DNA from: Ectocarpus siliculosus
Lineage: Eukaryota; Sar; Phaeophyceae; Ectocarpales; Ectocarpaceae
Length of the DNA: 54,659 bases
Direction of reading: 5' to 3'
Assembly (NCBI GenBank): GCA_000310025.1
Contig: FN648485.1
Coordinates: 32,892 to 87,550 of the forward strand
A model generated the notes under the pieces. The model worked only from the letters and a program-made list of their open reading frames with translations, was not told the origin of the DNA and ran no database searches. Position numbers and translations under genes: made by a program. This document shows, one piece after another, positions 1 through 10,975 of this stretch (position 1 is the stretch's first letter; the number at the start of each line of letters is the position of its first letter).

Positions 1-40
1 CCCCCCCCCCTCCCCCCTCCCCTCCCCTCCCCGTTGCTAC
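1..40. repeat. C-rich low-complexity tract at window start
   Basis: Almost pure C with scattered T, ending just before the open frame of the first element. The other end of the window also runs into poly-C, which suggests that the window is a contig bounded by homopolymer tracts. No function is implied. Confidence 0.8.
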
Positions 41-45
41 TGTAG

Positions 46-815
46 TTCCAGCAGTACGTCCTCACGGCCCTGCGCACCTGCCGTAACACTGACGGCCTCT
101 ACTCTTGGCCTCATTTTCATCACGCGCTGTTTCAAGCCGCAAACCATGCAGCCACGGAAGGGCTCCTCGTCGACCAAGGCATCCTCGTGAAGACCATGTG
201 GAGGGGGATATGTATTGCCCGGCGGTTCGGAGACATTGTCGCGTTAGCGATATTCACGGATAAGCTCCCCAACTCGCGTGGGGTGTCGAAGTCCACGCTA
301 GACGACGACCAGAAGACATCTCGTACCATCCAGAAGGCCTTGGGTCTCTCCGGGGGTCCTCAGCTGAAGCCCGCCGCGGCGGCCGGCGGCGGTTCCTCTC
401 TCCAGGTCGGTGGGGGGTATCTTCCCCTCCCAGCGTTGGAGCCGCTGCGGGTCTCGCGCCGCAGGGTTTTTCCAGCGGCGTAGCACAGAGTGTTGCTGCT
501 CTGCAGTACCCATCTGTTACCCTTCCGCTTGGCGGCGGCGTCGCCAGGAAGTCCAAGGCCAAGGCAGTGGGATCACGGGGGGGCGGGGGCGCGCGCGCAT
601 CGCTTCCGAGTAACCGTGGTCTGTCCAAGATCAACGTGTTTAACGGCGCTCTCCAGGACGCCCAGCAGCATCTCCAGCCCGTGGCGGGCGGCCCCACTTG
701 CGAAAAATGCAAGGCCGTGGGCAGGAACGCCAACCACAATCACAAGACTTGTGCGTTCTCCATATGCTCCAAATGTCGGCGTGCCGGACACCGGTCCAAC
801 GGCTGCCCTTACTAG
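46..815 (+). pseudogene. Gag-like ORF1 of a DIRS/Ngaro-type retroelement, frameshifted
   Basis: An open frame begins after a TAG at 43-45 and runs to about 413. Coding sense then continues one frame over to a TAG at 813-815, so a frameshift lies at or near the G-run 412-417. The 3' part ends in two Cys/His clusters. The second, CSKCRRAGHRSNGC, is a canonical CX2CX4HX4C zinc knuckle; the first is CX2C followed by His and Cys. Zinc knuckles at the end of a short ORF upstream of a reverse transcriptase fit a nucleocapsid-like Gag that binds element RNA. The N-terminal half is not a family I can name. It may belong with the RT-RNase H ORF downstream, but 1.2 kb of non-coding DNA separates them, so the pairing is inferred. 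Confidence 0.5.
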
Positions 816-2054
816 TTGCGTAGGCTCTGCATTCCGTCTTCCCGCCCCGAAGAAAGTGTGTGCAGTGAGGGGCCGGGCGCCGTTTGTTCGCTCGTTGCTG
901 GGTTCCCTCAGGCTTTGCGGATCTTTCCTTTGTCGACACCTGGCCTCCTACCTCTTTTTTCCCTCAGAATTATTCTGAGGTTGTCGTTCGTTTTAGCGTT
1001 GCACTTATCACAATACCGGCTGGAGTCTGCCCTTGGCATACACATTGCTCCATTAGCTTGCCGGTGGGTGTTTCGTCTCTTCGGGACCTTCTAATTACCT
1101 ACTGCCTGATGCCCTTACGTTTTGGGTTCCATGCCCTTCCGTTCTTTGGGCCGGTATTCTGGCCTCGTACCTGGTGTTATTCGCTAATGCTATAACTCGC
1201 GGTACATAACACCTCACCTCACCCACATCGCCGGCAGCCGCGTGGGAGGTATCCCTCCCACCTAGGGAATGTCTTGATTCATGTAGCTTGTGCTTCATAT
1301 AAATATTATACTACTATCGGCCGTTCGGCCTAATCCTTTTCCTTTTGGGTTTGCGTGGCCAATGTGCACACCACAAAAATATATACCGTTCCTCGGTGCC
1401 TTTTCCCTTGGGGGTTGGCTGTCCAACGCGCACACCACACACCCACCTAATAATAAGTAGTGATCGTTCGGGTTGTTTACGATCACATCACACGGTCACA
1501 TGCCGTCTTAGTTCATGTGCCTCTCGCGTACTGACGTACCTCGTGGTGCACGCCCAACTAACACCAACACATATGCACACCAATATCGCCGTAGCTAGCA
1601 ATCCCGTCTGTGAGTAGGTAGACTTACACTTGGATAAGCCCGGCGAGACGTTGTGTTAGTTGGTCTGTGCGCTGTCATGTTTTCTCGACGGTACGCCTGG
1701 ATACACAGCATCGAGTCGACGTTCGCTTTGTAACGTAATTTCGCACGCGGCCATACAAATTGGGCCCCGAAAAGAAATATATACACCATGCTGTGTGCCT
1801 TTTATATGTTGACGGGAACCCGTGCGGTCCCTTCTCCGCGCCCAGGTTTCCTCTTCACAAAAAAAAAAAAAAAGAGTAGGGGACGGGGGGGGGGGGGATC
1901 TTGATCTCTGTATTCCCGACGCCCCGCCACCGCCCCTTTGTCTTGTCGCATGCCCAATGCTCTCATAGACCCTTCCTGTTTTGGTTCGAAATTCGAAATT
2001 GTTGTCTGTGTCGCCCCACTCCGAACTGTTCTTTACACTTGACTCACGGGTAGG
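816..2054. other. Non-coding spacer with poly-A and poly-G tracts
   Basis: No convincing coding sequence in about 1.2 kb. It contains an A-run at 1859-1874 followed closely by a G-run at 1886-1897. The A-run could be the 3' end of a retroposed sequence, in which case the upstream zinc-knuckle ORF and the downstream RT would be separate insertions. No target-site duplication was found. Confidence 0.5.
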
Positions 2055-4337
2055 TTGCTGCAGAGAACTGGCTGCGGACGCTTGACCTCCGCCACAAAAG
2101 TGTGGAGTGGATCATGCTCCCGGCCCCCCTGTTGCCGCCAGATGAGTCCAAGTGGGCGCAAGTGGGCGCCTTTGGCCTCTCGCGGGTTTCCTACTTTGGA
2201 CGAGGTCACCCGGGACCCGATGGAAGGCGAATTACGTCTCTTGCCATGGCAGGCTCCCGTGTGGGATCCCAAGGGTTTCGTCCCAGGATTCGTGCGAGCC
2301 CATGCTGGGTTCTGGGAGGACTGCATTCTCCGTGATCATCCCTTACGAGATACGTTGACTTCGTACATCCGGGATGGCGTTGACCTCTATGACCTTTTGC
2401 TTCCCAAATTCAGAGGCGAGTCGCCGTCTCTCCCCTACAATGTTGATCATTTCCCGCAGCGCATTTTCTCCAACCACCGTTGGCCGCTGGACTTTGACAA
2501 CTTCGTCGAAGCGGAAATGCAATCCTTGCTCGACCGAGGTTGCGTTTCTCGGTGGGCTGACGTCAAGAGCTCCACCGATCCGGTGCGTCCTCGCATGATC
2601 ATGGCTTTGTCGGTGGAGACGTCCAAACCGCGTCATATTTATGACGCTCGACCGCTTAACAGCTGCACACGAAAAATACCTTTTGCCATGGACACGGTAG
2701 CGCGCGTGGCTAGCATTGCGTCGTCGGCATGCTACATGACGTCACTCGACGACTCCTCAGCGTTTCATCATGTTCTTCTGCGGCCATCGTCATGGCCTCT
2801 CTTCGGCTTATCCTACAAGGGCGTCGACTACTGCTGGTGCGTCCTCCCGTTCGGATTTAGCCTCAGCCCGTACGTCTACCATACTCTCAGCGAAGCGAAG
2901 GCGGCCTTTCAGCGTTCCAAAGGCGCCCCTTCTCTTGCATACCTCGATGATTCTTGGCGTATCAACTTTCTGGCCACGTATGGTCGGCCGGCGCGGGATC
3001 AGTGGTTGGCAGCCGGGGAAGCGACTCACGTCGCCATGCTGACTTCGCTCTTCTGCGGACAGTTCCTGTCACTCAAGAAGTGCGAGCTTCGACCCGTCAC
3101 AGCTCTACAATACCTCGGCATCATCTGCGATTCGGAGACGATGACCTTCCGGATCCCGCAAGAGAAGCTGGACAAGCTGCATGGCTTACTGCGGACAGCT
3201 CTGGCCGATGGGGGCGTGTCCTACCGAACGCTGCAGCGCGTTGCGGGTAAGTGCATGAGCATGACAGTGGCGATTCGGCCGGCGTCGCTTTGGACGCATG
3301 CCATGTTTGCCGTCCTTTCCGCGATGGACAAAACCAACCAGCGCCAGATCGATCTGACACGTGATGCTTACGCGGATCTACGGCAAGAGTTCCAGAAGTG
3401 GCTGTCGCTGACGGCTTCTTCACACGAAGGGCCGTGGCAGCGAGCGAGCCACCTCATCGTCAAAATCGACGGATCATCAGACGCGTCTTCCCTTGGCTGG
3501 GGTGGTGCTATCAACATTAAGGGAGCTCAATACCGCGCAGGTGGCGTGTTCCCCGACGATTGGCTACACAAACATATTAACAAGAAAGAGATGTTTGCGT
3601 TGTGCCACTTGTTGCGCCTATTCTGTGCGCGCTTTCCGGCTTCCTTGCAGCGGGCTCACGTGCTCATCGACGTTGACAACACCGCGGTGTGTGGATCTTT
3701 CAACAGGGGGCGGGCGCGCGACCCGGAAACGCACGCGCTTCTTGTTCGTTTGTTCGAGCTACAAGTCGAGTATGAGTTTATGCTGTCCCTCAAATGGGTC
3801 CCGTCGGCTGCCAATGTCGTCGCTGATGATATCTCTCGCCGTTCGCGTGAGGGCATCATCAGGCTCAACCCGGCGGCCTTTCAGGCTCTCTGGGAGGACA
3901 TGGGGCCGTTTACTATCGACCTCATTGCCTCCGACGCTTCGGCTCAACGTATCCCGGAGTCGGACGTTGTTCTGCCGTTTTTCTCGCGCTATGGTTGCGA
4001 GGGTTCATTGGGTGTAGATGTTTTCGCCCAAGACGTGTCGTTGCGCCCAGGTACTCTGGATCGAGCATTCGGTTATTGTTTCCCGCCGCCGGTGATGGCG
4101 GGCCACGTAGTGCAACACCTTGCGGAGTGCCACGCGCATGCGGTTATTGTTGTACCGGGTTCTAGGTCTTACTGGTTCCCTCGAGTGCAGCAGGCGGCAG
4201 TGCGGTCGTTGCTGATTTCCCCGCCTAATGCGGGGGGATATTTTCAGTGGCCCTGCCCAGAAGGGTCCCTGAAAGAGTGGAAGTACCCGAGGTGGTCCAC
4301 GGTAGCTTACGAGGTTGATTTTGCTTCTTGTTCTTAG
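2055..4337 (+). CDS. Reverse transcriptase-RNase H ORF, DIRS/Ngaro-like retroelement
   Basis: A 760-codon open frame. It is counted here from a TTG at 2055; the first ATG is at 2220, and the true start is not certain. RT signatures in order (residues from 2055): RPLN near 200, SLDDSSAF with the first catalytic Asp near 229, LPFGFSLSP near 270 and YLDD near 296. RNase H follows: IDGSSDASSLGWGG near 470, the KKEMFAL Glu, IDVDNTA Asp and ADDISRR Asp near 589. The C-terminal segment has a DLIAS motif and an FPPP motif followed by VIVVP, the arrangement seen after RNase H in DIRS and Ngaro elements (family knowledge). There is no DDE integrase. The tyrosine recombinase expected downstream is not visible, so the element looks 3'-incomplete. 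The reading frame itself is intact. Confidence 0.8.
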   Translation: MLQRTGCGRLTSATKVWSGSCSRPPCCRQMSPSGRKWAPLASRGFPTLDEVTRDPMEGELRLLPWQAPVWDPKGFVPGFVRAHAGFWEDCILRDHPLRDTLTSYIRDGVDLYDLLLPKFRGESPSLPYNVDHFPQRIFSNHRWPLDFDNFVEAEMQSLLDRGCVSRWADVKSSTDPVRPRMIMALSVETSKPRHIYDARPLNSCTRKIPFAMDTVARVASIASSACYMTSLDDSSAFHHVLLRPSSWPLFGLSYKGVDYCWCVLPFGFSLSPYVYHTLSEAKAAFQRSKGAPSLAYLDDSWRINFLATYGRPARDQWLAAGEATHVAMLTSLFCGQFLSLKKCELRPVTALQYLGIICDSETMTFRIPQEKLDKLHGLLRTALADGGVSYRTLQRVAGKCMSMTVAIRPASLWTHAMFAVLSAMDKTNQRQIDLTRDAYADLRQEFQKWLSLTASSHEGPWQRASHLIVKIDGSSDASSLGWGGAINIKGAQYRAGGVFPDDWLHKHINKKEMFALCHLLRLFCARFPASLQRAHVLIDVDNTAVCGSFNRGRARDPETHALLVRLFELQVEYEFMLSLKWVPSAANVVADDISRRSREGIIRLNPAAFQALWEDMGPFTIDLIASDASAQRIPESDVVLPFFSRYGCEGSLGVDVFAQDVSLRPGTLDRAFGYCFPPPVMAGHVVQHLAECHAHAVIVVPGSRSYWFPRVQQAAVRSLLISPPNAGGYFQWPCPEGSLKEWKYPRWSTVAYEVDFASCS

Positions 4338-5606
4338 GTGGCTGCCGCTCTTCAACACAAACAATCTCTTTGATTTACACCGGGAACGGCACATTTCTCG
4401 AATACAACGCGAGCATCTTCACACCGTTCATTCGGTCACCCTGCGGCTTCATGCCCTTGGTATGCTGTGCACAGCCTTCACACCTTCCCTTTAAGCCTAC
4501 TACTGAGGACGAGGGCGCCTCTGCGCCCGAAGTCCGGAGTCCATATATATATAGCATGATGACACCCGGCTCAATGTGATCGGGGCGAATATGTTGCGTT
4601 CAGAAGGAAAGCGTTCACCCGTGTTGCAAGTCCCCACAAAAAACGATTTTGTGTTTTTTATTGCGACAAGGCATCGATCACGCGGAGCCCCCACAGCGGC
4701 CAGATTCCTATGGGACCGCCCGTTCTTCGTCAACAACTCCGGCTGTAGTGGCGATCCAAAATATGGCCAACCCTTGAACGAAACCTTCGACACGCCTCTA
4801 CAGCGTGGTACCATCTTAAGTCTGGGACGAATCGTTTTTTGGAGGTGTATAAAGCGCTGAAGTTCGCTTGGGGGGTGTTATCTTCCGTAGAGGCGAGCTC
4901 GTCTGCTCGGCATCTTGCTGCAAGGGAGAGAGAGAAAGGGCTGCCAACAGAGCCAGCTGAGGCACAACGGAGTCAGCCTTCATCGGTTTACTGCCCTGCC
5001 GCAATGTGAGCTGTAAGCAGGAGGACAACAAGGCGGAAACCAGCAGATTTCAGATTTCGGATGCACAAGAGGATAGTCGACAGCAGCAGCAGCAGCAACC
5101 GTTACCCCGCGGAAGCGCACCCGCGCTTGTTCGCGCCTTCTACCAGCACAGCGTCACCGTATGTTTGCGTGCGCTGTAAGGCAATTGTATTCACTCCACT
5201 CCCGCGTGATGGTGTAGCGACAAGATCCTTCTGCCGCGGCCGACAAGATCCTTTGACTCGGTCCCCAAACCTTTTGAAAATTTGAAATTTGGACGCTTGG
5301 TGCTTCTTGTGACGACACATTCCCGGGCTACTGCTGTAGGACCCAGGTACGTCAGCTGGTACACGTTCATCAATTGGTTACAGCAGGACGTATAATTGCA
5401 GTCGTAATGTTTTAATGCGACCCTCCTTGTTTTTGCAAAGAATGACACAGCCGCAGCGACCCGTTTACAAAAAGAGTTGGCGCACTGGACATGAAAAAAA
5501 CAAAAAACACACACCAATAGGCAAGCGGAGCAAAACCAAAAACAAACACAGGAGCGATTGTATTGAAGCGTATACTGAACGTGTGTGCCGTGTGTCACTG
5601 ACGCAG
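4338..5606. other. Gene-poor stretch with dispersed-repeat pieces
   Basis: No supported gene. It holds two short repeat pieces shared with other parts of the window (about 4559-4616 and 4755-4774) and a CAG run near 5080-5098. No tyrosine recombinase remnant was recognised. Confidence 0.5.
4559..4616 (+). repeat. Dispersed repeat R2, left piece
   Basis: About 58 bases are nearly identical to 54461-54518 near the window end (shared core GCGTTCAGAAGGAAAGCG). In that other copy the sequence is followed directly by a segment matching 10859-10965. The two halves therefore occur apart in one place and joined in another. Confidence 0.6.
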
Positions 5607-5817
5607 GAGGGGAGGAAATTGTGGGAAGAAGAACGCCAAACAAGGCTGTTCGGTGGAAGGTCGTCGTAAGTCCACTGGTGATAGCGTATCCGAGAAGGCC
5701 GCAGACAAACGCAACACGGAGATGTTGGCCAGGATCAAAGACGCCATCGATGATTTATTTGCGAGGAGAAGCGGTGAACGCACGTGGGAAAAAGGCGTGA
5801 CTGAGGCAGAGGTCTGA
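5607..5817 (+). CDS. Possible terminal exon of an unknown gene
   Basis: An open stretch follows a plausible acceptor (GACGCAG, ending 5606) and ends at TGA 5815-5817. The predicted product is basic at its start and then helical and charged, with a segment MLARIKDAIDDLFARRSG and a short acidic end. That composition is more protein-like than the other frames. There is no start codon in frame, hence the exon interpretation. It lies shortly upstream of the transposon polyprotein remnant at 6.26-8.57 kb and could be part of it. No family was recognised. Confidence 0.25.
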
Positions 5818-6257
5818 CACCTAGTTTCTACGGCTGCCGGTTTGCGCGGTCCCTTTGCCGGATTCAAGATACACCCCATCCGACAGGTGAGCCCCGCCAG
5901 GGAAAATAATGTTGGATGCAGTTTTTTATGGGGAAGGGCGCGATACTTCATGTATTACCACGAAAGCAGGAACCGACGTGGCACGTCCCCTCCCATTGGC
6001 AAAAAAAACAATCCCTTGTACGCCCGTACGAAGCGTCATTGCAGTGTGTTGTGCTCAGCAACGGAAAGGGGGGTTGTTCTCTGCAGCATTTTTTCAGTGG
6101 TGAGGTAGGAATGCCAGTCGAAAAACATGAAACCACAGCCAGTCGTGTGCTCCTGGCATAATTGTTTTCCGCCACGAAACCACCCCCGATGATTATGTAG
6201 GGGGATACGGGATGTTTCAGCCTTCCTGAGGACACCGACGAACTTACCAGTCGGTGT

Positions 6258-8571
6258 TTGGAAGGGGCCGCGGCATCCGATGGTGGGCGGGTGGGGGTTC
6301 CCGTTGCAAACGACGGGTTGGGTGCTTGTGTTTGGATCGGCCTTGCTTCCGGGGAGCTCAACGAACGGTGTTCCACCGGGGGTGCTGCGCTTGCCCTCCG
6401 TACAGCAGCCACGCGGATGGCGCTGCTGAAGATCCCCGAGTTCCTGAGCCGTGACGGGTACCTTGCCGAGTACCGTTCTCCCATGCTCTTCGATTTAAAG
6501 GAACACGACATGGTGCTTAAGCTTGCAGGTCGTGAGTGCAGAGGGGAAAAGTACCACCGGTCAAAGCTGTTGCTCACGCCGCAAGGGGTACAAAAAACGA
6601 AGCCACCACGGGGCCCACGCCTGCTGCCCCTGGCATCATCGCGACCGAGGGGGTGTCGGCAGTTCAGTCGGCCGTGTTTCACAAGTATCTCGGCACAATA
6701 AAAAAAAAACAAAGACCAACGCCGATCCTTTATGGGATTCGCCGAAGGTAGGCTTCAAGTTCGACGACCCTACCCCTCGGCCGGAGAAGTGGCAAGAGTT
6801 CCTGTCGAATACGCAAAATCGGGACAACATATTCCGTGATTTGCCGATATCTGCGGGAGACCCTGGCCCGTGCCTGCGATAAAGCTAAACGGTCCCAAGG
6901 CATGAGCTCTGCCGAGGATCACGTGAGTAGGATGCAGCTCCGAATCGATGGCGAACCATTCGTCAGCGCAGACTTCAACAACACGTTAGGGTTAGTCTGC
7001 CCCCGTCATGGGGTCGTAGTACGGCTTATAATTCGTAGGGCAGCAGAACATGCAGCTTCCAAATGTGTGGAGTTGTGCTTTCCATTTGAAACCGACTTGC
7101 ATCTTGAGGGGGAAGCACCGTCAAACCTCATCCTGGAATATCAATCCATATCCCACCTCAGGTATCAATCGTGGCACACCAACCAAGATGCCAGCATCTC
7201 CGAGGATAAGGAGAACGACATTGGGGAAGGGGAACTTCAGGCGTTGCACCATGCCTGGCAAGCTTCACGCCGACTGCGCTCTGAACCCGAGGAAAACAGG
7301 GGAGCCTACACGGTGGAGATCATGTCGGTAGACACCGACGTGTGCGTGGCGGTGCTCCTGGTGTATGCCGTGCATGAATGGACACGCAACGTTCGCATCA
7401 TCGTGCGGCAGCAGCGGGGGGTTGGGCGCCCGGGTGAGTCTGTTCCTCACATTGATACGCTGGACCTTTTCAACGGCATTTCGGGATTGGACTGGCCGGC
7501 TAGTTGCACACCGGCCCAACGGTGTTTACCGGTGATTGCCGCCGACGGCGTGGGTGGTACCGACTTTTCGCCCACTCTGCACTCGTTGACGTCACATTCG
7601 ATGTTCAACAGCAGCTATTATTGCACGTTGCAGAACCCACAGGGTTCACAACTTTGTCAAACCGCTTGGTAGCGTATCTGTAGAGGGGGGCGAAGGTTGC
7701 GATTTGCAGTGGGATGAGGGCGAGTGCATAAAGGCTATTTGGGTGAGCATATTTCGTAAAGAACAAGAGGCTGTTCGACCCCGCACTTCCGGGTCGGCAG
7801 GTAAACGATCCGAAGCGGGATGGGCACCCTAACGAGTTGGAGCCATGGATAGACCACTTTGTTCAGTGGACCCACGTTTCGCATTTTAAGAGAGCTCAGT
7901 GGCAAAATCAAGCGCCCGAGTACGATGTGATGGATCTCCAAGTAAAACGAATGGTGTGGACGACGAGATACTGGTTGTCAACGCAGATGGACGAGAGGAA
8001 ATATCCTATACCTGTCCCAGATTGGGATGGGAAGGGGTATATCAAGGACAAGGTAGATGGACGCGCCTTGATGCACCTACGCCGTTCGCCGTGGGTCACT
8101 GTGAAACCGGGCCAGGGTATTGCTGTTGTCAAGTGTAAGCGTTCTCCGAATAAACCCTTAATGCCATCGTTGTGTCTGCACTAAGGTGGGGTTAGGTCTT
8201 TGCTCGCCAATGTGCAATTGCGGTTTCTCCGGTGGAAAAGGCGGGCCAAAAAAAGTTATAGCAAGTGGGGGAGATGATGCGCCTGATGGCCACGGGGCGG
8301 AGAATCCGGAAGATGACACGTCAGGTCTAGTGGAGAGCGTATACGCGAAATGTCCGGACAAGGCACGTTGAGAGATGGTATGGATGACGTGTCGGAGCAG
8401 GGGGATGGTGACGCTGCGCATGGTGGCGACGATGATAGTCTTGAAGCCATGGAGGAGGAAAGCGTTGATATGTTGACGAGATTCGAGTCTAGCGAAGACG
8501 TGTTGACGGCCTGCGGGCGCACGCAAGAAGATTTTGATTTGTATTATTTCCTTGAGGAGCAGGATGGCTGA
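6258..8571 (+). pseudogene. Transposon polyprotein remnant with DTDV nuclease-like domain and Cys-rich tail
   Basis: Coding sense is spread over several frames, consistent with decay or missed introns. First, 6258 to about 6580 is an N-terminal segment. Next, a segment around 6750-6840 leads into a 278-codon frame (6836-7672). That frame carries SVDTDVCVAVLLVY near residue 166 and GTDFSPTLHSLTSHSMF further on. The third segment (about 7740-8180) has a Trp/Tyr-rich region, VWTTRYWLSTQ, followed by LCSPMCNCGF near 8200. A Ser/Asp/Glu-rich tail ends at 8569-8571. The order DTDV, then a G-D-F/S-P...THxxF motif, then a WxxQYW-like stretch, then a Cys cluster matches a recurrent uncharacterised protein family of multi-copy elements with a PIN/XPG-like nuclease fold (recalled family knowledge). 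The element class is not known to me. Stops near 7671 and 8183 interrupt it. Confidence 0.5.
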
Positions 8572-8627
8572 TTGTTTTCCAATGCGATGCCGATGTCGGA
8601 CACCCTTTCTTGCGTGACCAGGCGTTA

Positions 8628-8641
8628 GGGGGGGGGGGGGG
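8628..8641. repeat. Poly-G tract (14 bases)
   Basis: An uninterrupted G-run shortly after the end of the transposon polyprotein remnant. The region up to about 9060 shows no other supported feature. Confidence 0.9.
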
Positions 8642-9062
8642 TCCAATCGACCATCGTTCAGGTTTGGGCACAAGCGCTTTTTTGCTTTTTGTGTTATGTA
8701 CGACATGCTGCGTGGTGTATGTCGTGTTTTTTAGATCAAAAAGTGGAGGTTCCGGTGTTTACACATTTTTTTGCTAACCAACAACCCCAACACAATGTCT
8801 CAAAACAGAGGCTGGCAACATATATCCAACACCTGGAAAAAAAAAACACTGACAGGCGGTACACCCGTATGAATAGTCAAGCTAGGACATGCATATACAA
8901 CGTCCCTAGAAGGGCGGCCTGGAATATTGCGCGGGAAACCTTCTCAAACTTACCGCCACTCCAACCAATAACTCTACACCCACTCAAATGAAAGCCGCTC
9001 GCATGGAGTGACGCGGGCAACTCTCAGGGGCGAAAGACAAGCCTCGTCGGAACATCATGCGA

Positions 9063-9906
9063 TTCATTCTTACGCCACACTCCCCAAAATTACCCCCATC
9101 ATGATGTGTGCCGGCGTGTGCGTTGCCCTCCTCAACAAAATGCACGCGGAGGGTGGGTTTTGTTGAAGTCACACACCCCGATCCCCACAAGGCTCCATGA
9201 AAGCTCCATGAAAGACAACGGCAACTTCAGGGCCACGCCTTCTTCAGCTACCGCCATCGCCGCCTTGACATATTTGATTGCTCCTTTGTAAGGGGGCTGG
9301 TGACAACCCAGTCTGGGCGCTGAACGCCACTGGAGAGGTAATCCATGTCGAACGTCGGGGCACTGGCATCCAGGTTGGTGTCTGCCGCGGAACTTGGGTG
9401 GTAAAATCGAGGTGGCAAACGGGGCGATACATCGCGTTTCAGAAATAGCTGTCCTTGATGGACGTGCGCTCAGGATTATTTTCGCTTAACCGATTCGTCA
9501 AGAACGTGGAAAACACATGGAAGAGGGAAACAATGCAATTTTAACTCCGTGCATATTATTGAGGAGGGTCGGGAAGAGATAAAAACAGCAAGCAGCCAAG
9601 GGGATTTACCGCTCCTCACCTATTCCGGATGTCGTTAGTCACGACAAAGCATGTAGAGTTCAGGATGGTGGCGACCGCATCAGCAGGGCCGCCGCACATG
9701 TCTAGCACCAGCCCTTTGATTTCTACCTCCGCAAGCAACGCCGTAACCGCCTCGGGCGACGTGCAATAGCGGTCAAGAGGCCGCCGTTTCAAATGCTTGG
9801 TTGGCCGGTTCAGGAACGTGGGAAGCGACTTTCCGTTTGCTATTAGATGAAGAGGACCGTCGCCTGGTCGACGATCTGACGGCGGCTCTTTCGGCTTCTT
9901 CTTGTT
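9063..9906 (-). pseudogene. Spliced DNA-methyltransferase-like gene remnant
   Basis: On the minus strand, exon 1 (9906 down to 9620) encodes [20 protein letters not shown], then [11 protein letters not shown] and VVTNDI. This resembles motif I of Rossmann methyltransferases followed by an acidic-residue strand. A donor GTGAGG follows. Joining to an acceptor CCCAAG (exon 2 begins 9392) keeps the frame and gives ADTNLDAS, then DWVVTSPPYKGA, an S-P-P-Y catalytic motif IV typical of amino-methyltransferases (adenine-N6 or cytosine-N4). The implied intron is about 227 bases. Exon 2 is damaged by a tandem 11-bp duplication (9192-9202 and 9203-9213), which shifts frame. Beyond it the likely original frame has a TGA (plus-strand 9169-9171) where a Trp is expected. 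Methyltransferase-like domains of this type occur in transposons of protists (family knowledge); whether this was a host or mobile gene is open. Confidence 0.55.
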
Positions 9907-10354
9907 TCACGAAGACATCCAGCAAGCAACCCGAACGCTTGCAAAGGAGAAATGGATGGTCGGTCGACAAAGCTAACTTAGGGAACTTGTCAGAGAGACA
10001 GCCTTCGTTGGTAAAGTCTTCGATTCTGTCCGTAACCCTGCTTCTTGGCTGGCGGAGGCCCGAACCATCATCCTCACGCTGGCACGCGCTGCAGATGTCG
10101 GCCACACCAACGGAAACATCAGGCCGATTGCGAAATTTCCTGACGGTACGGGTAAAACAGGAGGTCGCAGTTGATGCGTCGTAGATGAGCTATACCGTTG
10201 TAGCCAGCACCGAAAACTTTGCTACACATTGAACACACCGCCGAACTCGCTGTTGTCGTCGGAACCAAAGAGCTTTAGCGCTCAAACCCTCAGCACTCCG
10301 CCAGCAGTGGGAGAGGCATGCTATTATGCAGCTGCGTGATGCGGCGGAATTTAC

Positions 10355-10720
10355 CTATGATTCGCGACATGAGAAGGCACCCAATTCTTGCTTGACCACG
10401 GCATCAATAGTGGCCATCCAAAATATGGCCAACCCCATGTGCCTTCTTTGGTTGTATACCTCCACGTATCCGCAAGCACCAGCTGATTTCGTGAGGTCTT
10501 TAACAGGTGTACAGGCGTCTGAAGATGACGCTCTTGCCCGGCAGTGCTGCCGCAATTTGGCCAGGGTGAAAAAAGGCTCCGACCCACAGAAATAAATACT
10601 TCTCAAACTACGAGCAAAATTTAGACACAACAAGCGCTCACCGTGGTTTTGTATGACCTTCTCCCTTTCCTCCGTAGATTTGGCGTTGGTCCAGGGCGTC
10701 AGTGCAGAGAACGCTGGCAC
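10355..10720 (-). CDS. Hypothetical 121-codon frame, possible element fragment
   Basis: An open minus-strand frame, upstream of the methyltransferase-like remnant and on the same strand. Composition is moderately protein-like (for example YVEVYNQRRHMGLAIFWMAT). The plus strand here carries the sequence CCAAAATATGGCCAACCC, also present at about 4757-4774, so part of the frame lies in a dispersed repeat. No domain was recognised. It may be an N-terminal exon of the methyltransferase-like unit or a chance frame. Confidence 0.2.
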   Translation of the reverse strand: MPAFSALTPWTNAKSTEEREKVIQNHGERLLCLNFARSLRSIYFCGSEPFFTLAKLRQHCRARASSSDACTPVKDLTKSAGACGYVEVYNQRRHMGLAIFWMATIDAVVKQELGAFSCRES

Positions 10721-10858
10721 CGAAAGTGGTGATCTCTGTGCTGGGTGTGGCGAGATTCTTCGGGACAGAGAATAGGGTACCAGTCTTGCAATGGTACAAT
10801 TTGCGTAGCCCCTTTGTCATATTTGTTTTTGCCTTTGTGGGACTTGCAACACGGGTGG

Positions 10859-10965
10859 TTGTTTGTGTCGTGGATTGGAATTTGATAAACATAGACCGGA
10901 GGGGGGGTGTAATGAGCTGTGCTCCGTGCCCCCCCCACCCCCCCGGAACAACCACGGATCAGGCC
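10859..10965 (+). repeat. Dispersed repeat R2, right piece
   Basis: About 105 bases match 54515-54620 closely, including a TAGACCRGAGGGGGGG block, GAGCTGTGCTCCGTG and a C-rich tract followed by an AA-rich stretch and AGGCC. One copy has an extra A inside the C tract. It is a non-coding dispersed element. Confidence 0.65.
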
Positions 10966-10975
10966 CGCCTGCAAT

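Noticed and set aside
3493-4017. 174-codon alternative plus-strand frame inside the first RT ORF
   Set aside because: Shadow of the RNase H coding frame; no motifs of its own.
9801-10184. 127-codon plus-strand ORF opposite the methyltransferase-like remnant
   Set aside because: It overlaps antisense to exon 1, where the minus strand has clear motif I. The plus frame lacks recognisable features.
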